DNA from: Lysobacterales bacterium
GTDB lineage: Bacteria; Pseudomonadota; Gammaproteobacteria; Xanthomonadales; Xanthomonadaceae
Direction: 5' to 3'
Assembly: GCA_014946745.1 (NCBI GenBank)
Contig: JADCRD010000002.1
Span: 863,471 to 927,470, forward strand
Length of the DNA: 64,000 nucleotides
Each line of letters starts with the position of its first letter. The stretch's first letter is position 1. A program made the translations under genes and the position numbers. Below the pieces are notes generated by a model. That model did no database searches. It was not told the origin of the DNA and saw only the letters and a list, made by a program, of their open reading frames with translations. Positions 1 to 10,580 of the stretch are shown here, in pieces.

Positions 1-835
1 GGCGGATGCTGGCGCTGACCTGCAGCTGCTCGCCGGCGCTGACGATGTCGCACAGGGGCGGCGGCGCAGCGTCGACGCAGGCCTCGGCCAGCATCTGCAG
101 CGCGACATAGGGCAGGAACAGGCGCTGCACGCGCTCGCGCACGAGCGCTGCGCGCAGGGCTTCCGGATCGCGTCGCTCGGCCTCGGACAGCAGCACCAGA
201 CAGCCGCCGGTGGCGAGGGTCGAGAGGATTTCCTGGAAGTGCACGTCGAAGGACAGCGGCGCGAACAGCGCGGTGATCGCCGGCTGGCCGAGGCGGGCAT
301 GTGCGGCATGCCAGTCGATCAGATGCGCCAGCGGCCGCGGGCCCATGGCCACGCCCTTGGGTCGGCCGGTCGAGCCGGAGGTGAACAGCACATAGGCAAG
401 CTCATCGGTGCCGGCGTGGGGTCGCGTGTGTGGTCGCGGCGCGGCGAGTCTCGGCAGCGGGCCCAGCCGCGCCTCCAGCGCCGAGAGGTCGGCGTCGCGG
501 CCGAGCACGGCGCGCGGCGCGGCGTCTTCCAGCATGGCCGCGAGCCGCGCATCGGGATAGGCGGGATCGAGCGGCACGTAGCAGAGCCCCAGCTCGATCG
601 CGGCCAGCAGGTCGATCAGGGTGTCGGCGCAGCGCTCGGCCGCCAGCGCCACGCGCTCGCCGCGCGCAAGCCCGGCGAAGCGCAGCGCCTGCGCGCGGAC
701 CTGCACGGCCTGCCACAGCTGCGCGTAGTCGAAGCGCGCGCCCTCGCAGACCAGGGCCGGCGCAGCCGGCCAGCGCTGGGCGGCCTTGGGCAGCCACTGC
801 TGCAGCGGCGTGGGCTCGATGTAGGCGATGGCCAT
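1..835 (-). CDS. AMP-forming adenylating enzyme (acyl-CoA ligase or NRPS-type adenylation domain), C-terminus cut by window edge
   Basis: The first 278 residues of an ANL-superfamily enzyme, which activates a carboxylic or amino acid as an acyl-AMP. The phosphate-binding A3 motif YVLFTSGSTGRPKGVAM lies at residues 149-164. YVPLDPAYPDARL (87-99) matches core A2 and the FD of SFDVHFQEI (195-203) matches core A4. The rest runs off the window. The start is chosen because a strong, unusually G-rich ribosome-binding site, GGGGGAGC, ends 5 bases upstream. It lies 25 bp downstream of the epimerase gene on the same strand, so the two are probably co-transcribed. In exosortase A (XrtA) polysaccharide loci an AMP-forming ligase is a usual member, and the XrtA-type sugar transferase at 3561 supports that reading. 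A stand-alone amino-acid adenylation protein is the alternative; the missing half decides. Confidence 0.85.
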   Translation of the reverse strand, partial: MAIAYIEPTPLQQWLPKAAQRWPAAPALVCEGARFDYAQLWQAVQVRAQALRFAGLARGERVALAAERCADTLIDLLAAIELGLCYVPLDPAYPDARLAAMLEDAAPRAVLGRDADLSALEARLGPLPRLAAPRPHTRPHAGTDELAYVLFTSGSTGRPKGVAMGPRPLAHLIDWHAAHARLGQPAITALFAPLSFDVHFQEILSTLATGGCLVLLSEAERRDPEALRAALVRERVQRLFLPYVALQMLAEACVDAAPPPLCDIVSAGEQLQVSASIR

Positions 836-860
836 GGGCAGCTCCCCCAACGCTGCGTGA

Positions 861-1868
861 TCAGACCCGGTAGAAGTCGCGATACCAGGCGACGAAGCGC
901 TGGATGCCGAGTTCCACCGGGGTTTCCGGGCTGTAGCCGGTATCGCGCATCAGCGCCTCGACGTCCGCTTCGGTATCGGGCACATCGCCCGGCTGCAGCG
1001 GCAACAGGCGCTTCTCGGCGGTGCGGTCCAGCGCCTGCTCGATCAGCTCGATGTAGCGCGACAGCTGCACCGGCCGGTGGTTGCCGATGTTGTAGACGCG
1101 GTAGGGCGCGCTGGAGCTGGCCGGCGAGGGCAGCAGCGGGTCGAAGGCCGGATCCGGCCCGGGCACGCGGTCGAGCGTGCGGATCACGCCCTCGACGATG
1201 TCGTCGATGTAGGTGAAATCGCGGGTGTGCTGACCGAAGTTGAAGACGTCGATCGGCTCGCCGGCGAGGATCTTGCGGGTGAACAGGAACAGGGCCATGT
1301 CCGGCCGGCCCCAGGGCCCGTAGACGGTGAAGAAGCGCAGGCCGGTGGTCGGCAGGGCGAACAGATGGCTGTAGGTGTGCGCCATCAGCTCGTTCGACTT
1401 CTTGGTCGCCGCGTACAGGCTGACCGGATGATCGACGCTGTCCTCGACCGCGAACGGCAGCTTGCGGTTGGCGCCGTAGACCGAGCTGGAGCTGGCGTAG
1501 ACCAGGTGCTCGACGCCAGCGTGGCGGCAGCACTCGAGCATGTTGATGAAGCCGACGATGTTGGCGTCGATGTAGGCGCGCGGGTTCTCCAGCGAATAGC
1601 GCACGCCGGCCTGGGCGGCGAGGTGCACCACCCGCTGCGGGCGAAAACCCGCGAAGGCCTGCTCCATCGCCGCGCGATCCTCCAGCGAAGCCTTGAGGAA
1701 GGAGAAGCCCGCGCGCGGGGTGAGCCGAGCCAGCCGGGCTTCCTTCAAGCGGACGTCGTAGTAGTCGTTGAGATTGTCGTAGCCCAGCACCTCATCGCCG
1801 CGGTCGAGCAGGCGGTGGCTGAGGGTGGAACCGATGAAGCCGGCGGCGCCGGTGACCAGTACGCGCAT
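861..1868 (-). CDS. NAD-dependent epimerase, probable UDP-glucuronate 4-epimerase
   Basis: A 335-residue extended short-chain dehydrogenase that probably interconverts UDP-glucuronate and UDP-galacturonate for polysaccharide synthesis in the cytoplasm. The NAD-binding motif [10 protein letters not shown] is at residues 7-16 and the catalytic pair is in the YAATKKSNE segment near residue 150. [15 protein letters not shown] and [14 protein letters not shown] are typical of the UDP-glucuronate epimerase branch (CapI/WbpP-like) rather than GalE. Length is normal. The start follows from the N-terminal [10 protein letters not shown]. It sits between the nucleotide-sugar dehydrogenase gene and the adenylating enzyme, all on one strand. 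UDP-sugar versus UDP-N-acetylsugar specificity cannot be settled by eye. Confidence 0.88.
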   Translation of the reverse strand: MRVLVTGAAGFIGSTLSHRLLDRGDEVLGYDNLNDYYDVRLKEARLARLTPRAGFSFLKASLEDRAAMEQAFAGFRPQRVVHLAAQAGVRYSLENPRAYIDANIVGFINMLECCRHAGVEHLVYASSSSVYGANRKLPFAVEDSVDHPVSLYAATKKSNELMAHTYSHLFALPTTGLRFFTVYGPWGRPDMALFLFTRKILAGEPIDVFNFGQHTRDFTYIDDIVEGVIRTLDRVPGPDPAFDPLLPSPASSSAPYRVYNIGNHRPVQLSRYIELIEQALDRTAEKRLLPLQPGDVPDTEADVEALMRDTGYSPETPVELGIQRFVAWYRDFYRV

Positions 1869-1962
1869 GAAGCGGGGCTCGCAGAAGTGGAATGCAGTTC
1901 ACGCCTTGCGGCGCAGGATAGCAGCGGCTGGGGTGAAAGTGTGTTTCAGATCACAGTAAGAG

Positions 1963-2177
1963 CCGGGATTGGGGATTGGGGATTCGGGATTTGTCCGAAG
2001 GGCGCTTGGGGCCGCCGAATGCCGGCGCACGGGCTTCGTTTTCCGTCCGATGAATGGCGATGCCCGTCGGGCGCTTGCCAGGCCGACTGCGATTGCGGTC
2101 GACCAAGCCACAGTCTCAAGTCCGCACCGCCCTTCCAACCGTCGGGCCAATCCCCAATCCCCAATCCCGAATCCCGG
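1963..2177. repeat. Inverted pair of G/C-asymmetric ATTGGGG-type repeats in a 319-bp intergenic gap
   Basis: The gap 1869-2187 holds no convincing gene. At 1963-1991 there is a run of GGGATT/GGGGATT units and at 2147-2177 the opposite-strand version (AATCCC units). Together they form arms that could pair across about 155 bp. The same unit recurs near 8963-8998, 9118-9135, 22439-22458, 24130-24159, 24263-24293, 38267-38309 and 38378-38400, always between or at the ends of genes. Such heptamer-like repeats are common in Xanthomonadaceae intergenic DNA. Their function is unknown; a role as a bidirectional transcript 3' structure is inference. Confidence 0.85.
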
Positions 2178-2187
2178 CCTCAAAGCC

Positions 2188-3510
<1,323 letters not shown>

Positions 3511-3560
3511 AGTTTATCAGTCTTCACGACTGACTGAGCACATCGCTCAAGCCCACCACC

Positions 3561-4967
3561 ATGCGTTCCATCACCGATGCCTTCCATCCCGCACGCCGCT
3601 GGGTCCTGATTCTGGCCCTGGTCGAGTTCAGCGTGCTCGTACTGGTTTTCTACGCGGCCGCCATTCTGCGCTTTCTGGGTGACACCCAGCTGCTCGACCG
3701 CGTGTTCGGCGACATCCTGCCGCGCGCCCTGCTGTTCGCCACTGTGCATGTGCTGGCGATGACCGCGCTCGGCATGTACATCTCGCAGAGCCGCGAGGGC
3801 CTGAGCGGACACATCGTGCGCGCTGCGGTCGCCTTCGTCGCCGGCGGGCTGTTCCTGATCGCGCTGCAGTACCTGCTGCCGCTCAGCCCGATCGGCCGCG
3901 GCGTGATGTTGATCGCCATGCTGCTTGGCCTGGTCTCGATCATGCTGACCCGCTACTACGCGCTGAAGTCCGTCGGCGCCGATGCCCTGCGCCGGCGGGT
4001 GCTGGTGCTCGGTGTGGGCGACAAGGCGGCGCTGATCGCGACCCGGCTGCGCCGGCTTTCCGACCAGCGGACCTTCCAGATCGTCGGCTATCTGCCGATG
4101 CCAGGCGACGCCGACGCGGTGCCGGAGGCGCTGCGGCTCGACCCCGCACCCGGTCTGCTGGGCGTGCTGCGCGAGCACGATGTCGACGAGATCGTGATCG
4201 CCGTCGACGAGCGCCGCGGCATCCTGCCGATGGATGCGCTGATCCAGGCCCGGCTGCGCGGAATCGTCGTCACCGAGGTCGGCACCTTCTTCGAGCACGA
4301 GAGCGGCAAGGTCAAGATGAACGTGCTCAATCCCTCCTGGCTGGTGTTCTCCAGCGGCTTCGATGCCGGCGCCCTGCGCATGGCCAGCAAGCGTGCCTTC
4401 GATGTCGGCGTATCCAGCCTGCTGCTGCTGCTGGCCTCGCCGCTGATGCTGCTGACCGCCCTGCTGATCCGCATCGAGAGCGGCTTCCGCGGCACGATCA
4501 TCTACCGCCAGGCGCGGGTGGGGCAGGGCGGCCAGGTGTTCCAGGTGCTGAAGTTCCGCAGCATGCGCGAGGACGCCGAGAAAGACGGCGTGGCCCGCTG
4601 GGCGCAGACCGACGACGACCGCATCACCCGCGTCGGCCGGATCATCCGCAAGCTGCGCATCGACGAGCTGCCGCAGGTCATCAACGTGCTGCGCGGCGAA
4701 ATGAGCTTTGTCGGCCCGCGGCCCGAGCGCCCGGCCTTCGTCGAGCAGCTGTCGGCCGAAATCCCCTACTACGCGCTGCGCCACACGGTGAAGCCGGGCA
4801 TCACCGGTTGGGCGCAGCTGCGCTATGCGTACGGCGCCTCCGTCAAGGACGCCGACGAAAAGCTCAAATACGACCTGTACTACGTGAAGAACCACAGCCT
4901 GATGTTCGACCTGCTGGTGCTGCTGCAGACCTTCGAAGTGGTGCTGTTCGGCAAGGGCGCCCGCTGA
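3561..4967 (+). CDS. Priming sugar transferase of the XrtA/PEP-CTERM (EpsB-like) family
   Basis: A 468-residue membrane enzyme that transfers a sugar-1-phosphate to undecaprenyl phosphate, the first step of lipid-linked repeat-unit assembly. Four hydrophobic helices occupy residues 10-135, followed by a nucleotide-binding-like domain (RRVLVLGVGDKAALIATRL). A further helix near 280-303 leads into the C-terminal bacterial sugar transferase domain with YRQARVGQGG, KFRSMREDAEKDG, DELPQVINVLRGEMSFVGPR and PGITGWAQLRYAYG. The overall architecture fits the family associated with exosortase A loci (TIGR03013) better than WbaP or WcaJ. No exosortase or PEP-CTERM protein is visible here, so the rest of the system would lie outside the window. 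It is divergent from the nucleotide-sugar dehydrogenase, implying joint control. Confidence 0.88.
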   Translation: MRSITDAFHPARRWVLILALVEFSVLVLVFYAAAILRFLGDTQLLDRVFGDILPRALLFATVHVLAMTALGMYISQSREGLSGHIVRAAVAFVAGGLFLIALQYLLPLSPIGRGVMLIAMLLGLVSIMLTRYYALKSVGADALRRRVLVLGVGDKAALIATRLRRLSDQRTFQIVGYLPMPGDADAVPEALRLDPAPGLLGVLREHDVDEIVIAVDERRGILPMDALIQARLRGIVVTEVGTFFEHESGKVKMNVLNPSWLVFSSGFDAGALRMASKRAFDVGVSSLLLLLASPLMLLTALLIRIESGFRGTIIYRQARVGQGGQVFQVLKFRSMREDAEKDGVARWAQTDDDRITRVGRIIRKLRIDELPQVINVLRGEMSFVGPRPERPAFVEQLSAEIPYYALRHTVKPGITGWAQLRYAYGASVKDADEKLKYDLYYVKNHSLMFDLLVLLQTFEVVLFGKGAR

Positions 4968-5078
4968 CCCGTCGCCGCAGCGCCGCCGCAGCGCGGAAGC
5001 GGCAGCGCGACAGCCGCCGCTGGCGTTGATCTTGCAAGGCAGCACGACCACCCGATCCAGGGACATCTTGGCCCAGCC

Positions 5079-8042
5079 ATGCCGTTCTCTTCCGCGCCTC
5101 TGCGACCCGCCGCTGCCAGCACGCCGCCCGCCGATGCCGCGGCGGCCCTGGTGCAGCTGCTGTCGGCACCCAGCCTGGAAGAGTTCGCCCGCCGTCTGCT
5201 CGCCCTGCTGCCGCTCGAACCCGGTGCAGCGCCGCCGCGCATGCTGCATGCCCTGCGCTGGCCCGAGGCGATCAGCGCCACCCCCGCCGGCGCCGAGGGC
5301 CTGGAGCTGGCGCTGGCCGAGGCCGCCCTGATGGCCGCCGACGGCGTACAGCTCGCGCCAAACGGCCAACGCCAGGCGACCCTGCTCGCGGCGCATTCCG
5401 GCGGCGGCGCCGTGGTTCTGCTGTCGGCCCCGGGGCCGCAGCCCAGCCTCAGCGGCTGGCCGCCTGAGGTGCTGGGCCCGCTGCTGTCGGCGCGCCTGCA
5501 GGAGCTGATCGAGATCGCCCTGCTGCACGACAGCCTGCGCCAGCTCGAACACACCGAACGCGTGCAGCGGGCGCTGTTCGCGATCACCGAGATGGCCGCC
5601 GAAGAGCAGGATCGCGCCGCCATGCTGCGCGGTCTGCACGGCATCGTCGCCAGCCTGATGTACGCCGAGAACTTCTACATCGCCCAGTTCGATGCCGACC
5701 AGCAGGCCGTGGAGTTCATCTACTTCGCCGACGCCAACGACGAATCGCTGGCGGTCGAGCTGTATCAGCCGAAGCCGCTGGAGCACTACCGCCACCGCCT
5801 CACCTGGCATGTCCTGACCAGCGGGCACCCGCTGCGCGGCAGCCTCGACGAGATCGAGACCCAGGTGCAGGGCCCCCTGCGCCGCTACGGCAGCGAACCA
5901 CACAGCTGGCTGGGCGTGCCAATGACCGCCAACGGGCGGGTGCGCGGCATGCTGGCGGTGCAGACCTACACCGAGGCCATCCATTTCAGCGCCGCCGACC
6001 AGGCTCTGCTGGGCTATGTCGGCAGCCACATCTTGACCGCGCTGGAGCGCCGCCGCTCGCGCGCTGAACTGGAAGCCCTGGTCGCCGCGCGCACCGACGA
6101 GCTGGCCCAGGCCAATCTGGGCTTGATCAACGAAGTCCGCGAGCGCGAGCGCGGCGAGCGCCTGCAGGCCGCCCTGTACCGGATCGCCGAGATCGCCGGC
6201 AAGGACATCGATACCGACCAGTTCTGCGCGGCGCTGCATGCGATCGTCGGCAGCCTGATCCCGGCGCAAAACTTCTATATCGCCCTGGTCTCGGACGACG
6301 GCAACACCCTGCACTTCCCTTACTTCGTCGACGAGACGCCGGGCGTGCCCGACTCGCGGCCGATGGGCAACAGCATCACCGAGTACGTGATCCGCAAGGG
6401 TGCGCCGCTGCTCGCCGATCTCGGTGGCATCGAGGCGCTGGTGGCTGCGGGCGAGTGCGAGGTCAAAGGTGCGGTGGCGCTGTCCTGGCTGGGCGTGCCG
6501 CTGATCGGCGCGCATCGGGTCATCGGTGCCGTGGTGGTGCAGAGCTATCGCAGCGAAGTGACCTATGGCGGCCAGGACCAGAGCCTGCTGGCCTTCGTGT
6601 CGTACCACATCGCCTCCAGCCTGGAGCGTCGCCGCGCCGCCGCCGACCTGCGCGCCTCGCACCAGCTGCTCGAACAGCGCGTCGAGCAGCGCACCCGCGA
6701 GCTGCGCGAGCAGATCCAGGCGCGCGAGGCCATCCAGGCCCAGCTCGAACATCAGGTGCTGCACGACGCGCTCACCGGTTTGCCCAACCGTGGCTACCTG
6801 CGCGATCGCCTGCAGCGCGTGCTGGGCCGCATTCGCCGCCACCCGGGTCAGACCTTCGCCCTGCTGTACCTCGACATCGACCGCTTCAAGGTCATCAACG
6901 ACAGCCTTGGCCATTCAGCGGGCGACGCCGTGCTGATCGAAGTGTCGCGGCGCTTTCTCGCCTGCGTGCGCGAGAACGACGTGGTGGCGCGCTTGAGCGG
7001 GGACGAGTTCGCGATCCTGCTCGAAGACTTCCAGGATCCGGAGACGCCGACGCTGGTCGCACAGCGGGTGATCGAGGCCATGGCCGCGCCGATCGCCCTG
7101 CCTGAAAGCAGCGTGCAGCCCTCGGTGAGCATCGGCATCGCACTGGGAAGCGCCGACACCACCAGCGGCGAAGACCTGCTGCGCACCGCCGACACCGCGA
7201 TGTACCGGGCCAAGGCCGCCGGCCGCAACCGCTTCCAGTACTTCGAGGAGGGCCTGGAGCTGGCCTCGAAGGCCCAGCTGGCCTTGGAGCTCGACCTGCG
7301 CCAGGCCCTGCTGCGCTGCGAGTTCGAGCCGCACTTCCAGGCCATCGTCGACCTCGCCAGCGGGCGCGCCGTGGGCTACGAGGCCCTGCTGCGCTGGCGC
7401 CATCCGCTGCGGGGCCTGCTCGGGCCCGCCGAGTTCCTGCACGTGGCCGAAGACAGCGGCATGATCGAGGCGATCGACTGGCAGCTGTTCGAGCGCGCCT
7501 GCCGCGGGCTCTACGCGCTGGGCGCCGATGCGGGCTTCGTCACCCTCAACGTCTCGCCCCGCCATTTCGCCAGCGAGGACTTCGCCGACCGTCTGGTCGC
7601 GCTGATCGAAGCCCAGCGCCTGTCGCCCACCCGCGTCCACATCGAACTCACCGAGGGCACCCTGCTGCGCAACCCCGAGCGCGTGCGCGCCGCGCTGGAG
7701 CGGCTGCATGCGCGCGGCGTGCAGACCGCGCTGGACGATTTCGGCACCGGCTATTCCTCGCTGAGCTATCTGCACCAGTTTCCGCTGCAGATGCTCAAGA
7801 TCGACCGCAGCTTCGTCACCCCGCTGCAGCAGGACGCCGGCGGCAGCGGCGAAGCCATCGTCTCGGCCATCCTCGCCATGGCCAGCTCGCTGGACCTCGA
7901 AGTGGTGGCCGAGGGCATCGAAACCGAATCCCAGCGCCGTCGTCTGCAGCAGCTCGGCTGCCTGCGCGGCCAGGGCTATCTGTTTGCCCGGCCGCAGCCG
8001 CTGGAACAGCTGCTCGCGGCGCGTCGCGACGCCCCGGCCTGA
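5079..8042 (+). CDS. Tandem-GAF, GGDEF and EAL protein (c-di-GMP metabolism)
   Basis: A 987-residue soluble signalling protein. Two GAF domains (about 170-325 and 360-515) are each followed by a coiled segment, then GGDEF (about 575-735) and EAL (about 745-985). The cyclase motif reads SGDEF (residues 640-644), a first-position change, with an RxxD-type inhibitory site (REND) just upstream. The EAL domain looks catalytically complete: EALLRW from 768, TLNVS, HIELTEG, ALDDFGTGYSSL, KIDRSF and VVAEGIET. The protein is therefore likely a GAF-controlled phosphodiesterase whose GGDEF domain may be weak or act as a GTP sensor; residual cyclase activity cannot be excluded. No membrane segment. It lies 111 bp after the sugar transferase gene on the same strand, a possible link between c-di-GMP and polysaccharide output. 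Confidence 0.93.
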   Translation: MPFSSAPLRPAAASTPPADAAAALVQLLSAPSLEEFARRLLALLPLEPGAAPPRMLHALRWPEAISATPAGAEGLELALAEAALMAADGVQLAPNGQRQATLLAAHSGGGAVVLLSAPGPQPSLSGWPPEVLGPLLSARLQELIEIALLHDSLRQLEHTERVQRALFAITEMAAEEQDRAAMLRGLHGIVASLMYAENFYIAQFDADQQAVEFIYFADANDESLAVELYQPKPLEHYRHRLTWHVLTSGHPLRGSLDEIETQVQGPLRRYGSEPHSWLGVPMTANGRVRGMLAVQTYTEAIHFSAADQALLGYVGSHILTALERRRSRAELEALVAARTDELAQANLGLINEVRERERGERLQAALYRIAEIAGKDIDTDQFCAALHAIVGSLIPAQNFYIALVSDDGNTLHFPYFVDETPGVPDSRPMGNSITEYVIRKGAPLLADLGGIEALVAAGECEVKGAVALSWLGVPLIGAHRVIGAVVVQSYRSEVTYGGQDQSLLAFVSYHIASSLERRRAAADLRASHQLLEQRVEQRTRELREQIQAREAIQAQLEHQVLHDALTGLPNRGYLRDRLQRVLGRIRRHPGQTFALLYLDIDRFKVINDSLGHSAGDAVLIEVSRRFLACVRENDVVARLSGDEFAILLEDFQDPETPTLVAQRVIEAMAAPIALPESSVQPSVSIGIALGSADTTSGEDLLRTADTAMYRAKAAGRNRFQYFEEGLELASKAQLALELDLRQALLRCEFEPHFQAIVDLASGRAVGYEALLRWRHPLRGLLGPAEFLHVAEDSGMIEAIDWQLFERACRGLYALGADAGFVTLNVSPRHFASEDFADRLVALIEAQRLSPTRVHIELTEGTLLRNPERVRAALERLHARGVQTALDDFGTGYSSLSYLHQFPLQMLKIDRSFVTPLQQDAGGSGEAIVSAILAMASSLDLEVVAEGIETESQRRRLQQLGCLRGQGYLFARPQPLEQLLAARRDAPA

Positions 8043-8110
8043 CGCCCTCGCGCGGCCTTCAGTCCGCGCCGTGAACACTGCCGCGCCTTTCCCACTGCGC
8101 GAGTGTTCCC

Positions 8111-8884
8111 ATGGCTCTGATCGCCGGCCTCGATTCGCCCGCCCATGCGCTGGTCACGGGCGCCAGCAGCGGCATAGGCCTCGCTGCCGTCACCGCGCTG
8201 CTGCAGCGATCCGACGTCGCCCGCGTGGTCGCCGTGGCGCGCCATGCCAGCGCCGCGACCGCGCTGGCCGAGCTGGCGGCTGCGCACGGTGACCGCATCC
8301 TCCGCGTCGATGCCGATCTCACGCAGCAGGCCGATCGGCAGACGCTGGCCGACACCGTTCGCGCGCAGCTGGGCAGTCTGCATCTCGTCTTCAACGCCGC
8401 CGGCCTGCTGCACGCCGAGGGCCTGCAGCCGGAGAAATCGCTGGCCCAGCTCAGCGCGGACGCCCTTCAGCGCAGCTTCGCACTCAATGCTTTCGCGCCG
8501 ATCCTGCTGGCGCAGGCGCTGCTGCCGCTGTTCGACGCGAAGCTGCCCGGCGTGATCGCCAGCCTGTCGGCGCGGGTGGGCTCGATCGCCGACAACGCCC
8601 TGGGCGGCTGGTACAGCTACCGCGCGGCCAAGGCCGCACAGAACCAGCTGATGCGCACGCTCGCGGTGGAGTTGAAGCGCAGCCACCCGAAGCTGGCCGT
8701 GCTGCAGCTGCATCCGGGCACTGTCGATACGCCGCTGTCGGCGCCCTTCAAGGCGCGCGTTCCTGCCGGCAAGCTGTTCACACCCGAACAGTCGGCCACC
8801 CTGCTGCTGCAGGTCATCGAAGCCCGCAGCGCCGCCGACAGTGGGCGCTTCCTGGCCTACGACGGCAGCGAGATTCCCTGGTAG
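8111..8884 (+). CDS. Short-chain dehydrogenase/reductase, C-factor-like
   Basis: A 257-residue NAD(P)-dependent oxidoreductase of unknown substrate. TGASSGIG (residues 17-24) is the cofactor loop, FNAAGLLH the NNAG-like motif, SLSARVGSIADN carries the catalytic Ser, and WYSYRAAKAAQNQ gives the Tyr-x-x-x-Lys pair. The C-terminal half (LHPGTVDTPLSAPF, then GRFLAYDGSEIPW) resembles the CsgA/C-factor-like SDRs common in gammaproteobacteria. The start is supported by the short N-terminus before the Rossmann fold. It is 68 bp after the GGDEF/EAL gene and could be read through from it, but no functional link is evident. Confidence 0.85.
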   Translation: MALIAGLDSPAHALVTGASSGIGLAAVTALLQRSDVARVVAVARHASAATALAELAAAHGDRILRVDADLTQQADRQTLADTVRAQLGSLHLVFNAAGLLHAEGLQPEKSLAQLSADALQRSFALNAFAPILLAQALLPLFDAKLPGVIASLSARVGSIADNALGGWYSYRAAKAAQNQLMRTLAVELKRSHPKLAVLQLHPGTVDTPLSAPFKARVPAGKLFTPEQSATLLLQVIEARSAADSGRFLAYDGSEIPW

Positions 8885-9235
8885 AAGGCAGTCTGCGGTC
8901 GCCTGCGAGCAGGCGCCCACACAGAGCAGGGATCGCCCTTGGTAGTCGCCGTGGGACGCTTTACGAATCCCGAATCCCGAATCCCGAATCCCGGCTGTAG
9001 GTAGGAGCGAGCTTGCTCGCGACCTGCAGGGTGGGGGCAGCGCGCAGGCTGCGGTCGCCTGCGAGCAGGCTCCTACAACAAGCAGGGATCGCCCATGGTT
9101 GTCGCCGTGGGACGCTCTCCGAATCCCGAATCCCTGCTGTAGGTAGGAGCGAGCTTGCTCGCGACCCGCAGGGTGGGGGCAGCGCGCAGGCTGCGGTCGC
9201 CTGCAGACAGGTTCCTGCAAGCGCGCTAGTCAACG
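8885..9235. repeat. Tandem intergenic repeat cluster with REP-like TAGGAGCGAGCTTGCTCGCGA units
   Basis: The 457-bp gap 8885-9341 is mostly repeat. A unit beginning GTAGGAGCGAGCTTGCTCGC occurs at 9001 and 9143 (period 142 bp). Its partner motif CTGCGGTCGCCTGCGAGCAGG occurs near 8893 and 9049, with a decayed copy near 9190. Interspersed are GAATCCC runs (8963-8998 and 9118-9135) and a shared segment ending in GTCGCCGTGGGACGCT. The GAGCGAGCTTGCTCGC core is palindromic and resembles the REP sequence known from Pseudomonas. No gene is seen in the remaining bases up to 9341. Confidence 0.85.
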
Positions 9236-9341
9236 GATTCAGGCGTCTTCAGCAGCTCTCGCACCGGATCGCAGAGGCTGAGGCGCTCTCCGCTCCCAAA
9301 GTTGCTTTGCGATTCATGCGCCGCTTGGCAGGCTTGCGCGC

Positions 9342-10580
9342 ATGCCTACCTCTGCCACACGCCGCGCGCGCGCCGCGGCCCTTCTGCTTGCCCTCAGCTC
9401 CGGCCTCGCCAACGCGACCGAAGAGCCCGCGGCCCCGCCGGCCATCGACACCCGCACCTGCCTGCCCGAGCTTCGCACCCGCGCTGCCGATTCAGGACTC
9501 TCTGCGGCGCGCTTCGATGCGCTGATGGCCGAGGTGCAGCCGGATGCCAGCGTGCTGCCCCTGCTCGACGCCCAGCCCGAGTTCGTCACCCCGATCTGGG
9601 ACTACCTGGCTGCCCTGGTCGACGACGAACGGGTCGATGAGGGACGCCGCCAGCTGCAGCAGCACGCGGCCCTGCTGGACCGCATCGAGGCCGAGTACGG
9701 CGTCGACCGCGCCTACGTGCTGGCGGTGTGGGGTGTGGAGAGCGACTACGGCCAGGCCACCGGCAGCCGTGAGCTGCGCAGCGCGCTGCTGGCGCTGTCC
9801 TGCGCCGGGCGGCGCCAGCCCTTCTTCCGCAGCGAGCTGATCCATCTGCTCAAGCTGATCGATGAAGGCGATCTCGCGCCCAGCGCCGAGCGTCCGCTGC
9901 TGGGCTCCTGGGCGGGCGCCTTCGGGCAGACCCAGTTCATGCCCTCGACCTATGCGCGTCTCGCCGTCGATTTCGACGGCAACGGCCGCCGCGATCTGGT
10001 CGACAGCGTCGACGATGCCCTGGCCTCGACCGCGAATTACTTGAAGCGCGCCGGCTGGCGCAGCCGCCAGGCCTGGGGCATCGAGGTGCAGCTGCCCGAG
10101 GGCTTCACGCCGAGCGGTGGCCGCAAGGCCAGGGCGCCACTCGCGACCTGGCAGACGCGCGGCCTGCGTCGCGTCGACGGCAGCGCGCTGGTCGATGCAG
10201 GCACGCCCGCCGAGCGCAGCGCAGGCCTTCTGCTGCCGGCCGGCGTGGAGGGCCCGGCCTTTCTGGTCTTCCGCAACTTCGAGGCGCTGCACAGCTACAA
10301 CGCCGCCGAAAGCTACGCGCTGGCGATCGCGCATCTGGCCGACCGCATCCGCGGCGGCGAAGGGTTTGCCCGTGCGTGGCCCACCGACGACCCCGGCCTC
10401 TCACGCGCCGAGCGTCGCGAGCTGCAAACCCGGCTGATTGCCCGCGGCCACGACATCGGCGAAGTCGACGGCCGTCTCGGTACGCGCTCGCGCGCAGCGA
10501 TCCGGGCGGAGCAGGAGCGACTGGGCTGGGAGGCGGACGGTCGCGCCGGGCAGAAGCTGCTGCAGGCCCTGCGCCCATAG
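9342..10580 (+). CDS. Lytic murein transglycosylase B family, with peptidoglycan-binding C-terminus
   Basis: A 412-residue exported enzyme that cleaves the MurNAc-GlcNAc bond of peptidoglycan, forming 1,6-anhydro ends. Residues 1-26 look like a Sec signal (ATRRARAAALLLALSSGLANA); no lipobox is evident, so it is probably soluble in the periplasm. The SLT-2/MltB domain spans about 40-330, with the catalytic Glu in WGVESDYGQATG and the family motif GSWAGAFGQTQFMPSTY. The last ~60 residues (LQTRLIARGHDIGEVDGRLGTRSRAAI) form a PG-binding-1-like domain. Length and layout are normal for gammaproteobacterial MltB homologues lacking the lipid anchor. It is flanked on both sides by repeat clusters and is probably monocistronic. 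Confidence 0.92.
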   Translation: MPTSATRRARAAALLLALSSGLANATEEPAAPPAIDTRTCLPELRTRAADSGLSAARFDALMAEVQPDASVLPLLDAQPEFVTPIWDYLAALVDDERVDEGRRQLQQHAALLDRIEAEYGVDRAYVLAVWGVESDYGQATGSRELRSALLALSCAGRRQPFFRSELIHLLKLIDEGDLAPSAERPLLGSWAGAFGQTQFMPSTYARLAVDFDGNGRRDLVDSVDDALASTANYLKRAGWRSRQAWGIEVQLPEGFTPSGGRKARAPLATWQTRGLRRVDGSALVDAGTPAERSAGLLLPAGVEGPAFLVFRNFEALHSYNAAESYALAIAHLADRIRGGEGFARAWPTDDPGLSRAERRELQTRLIARGHDIGEVDGRLGTRSRAAIRAEQERLGWEADGRAGQKLLQALRP

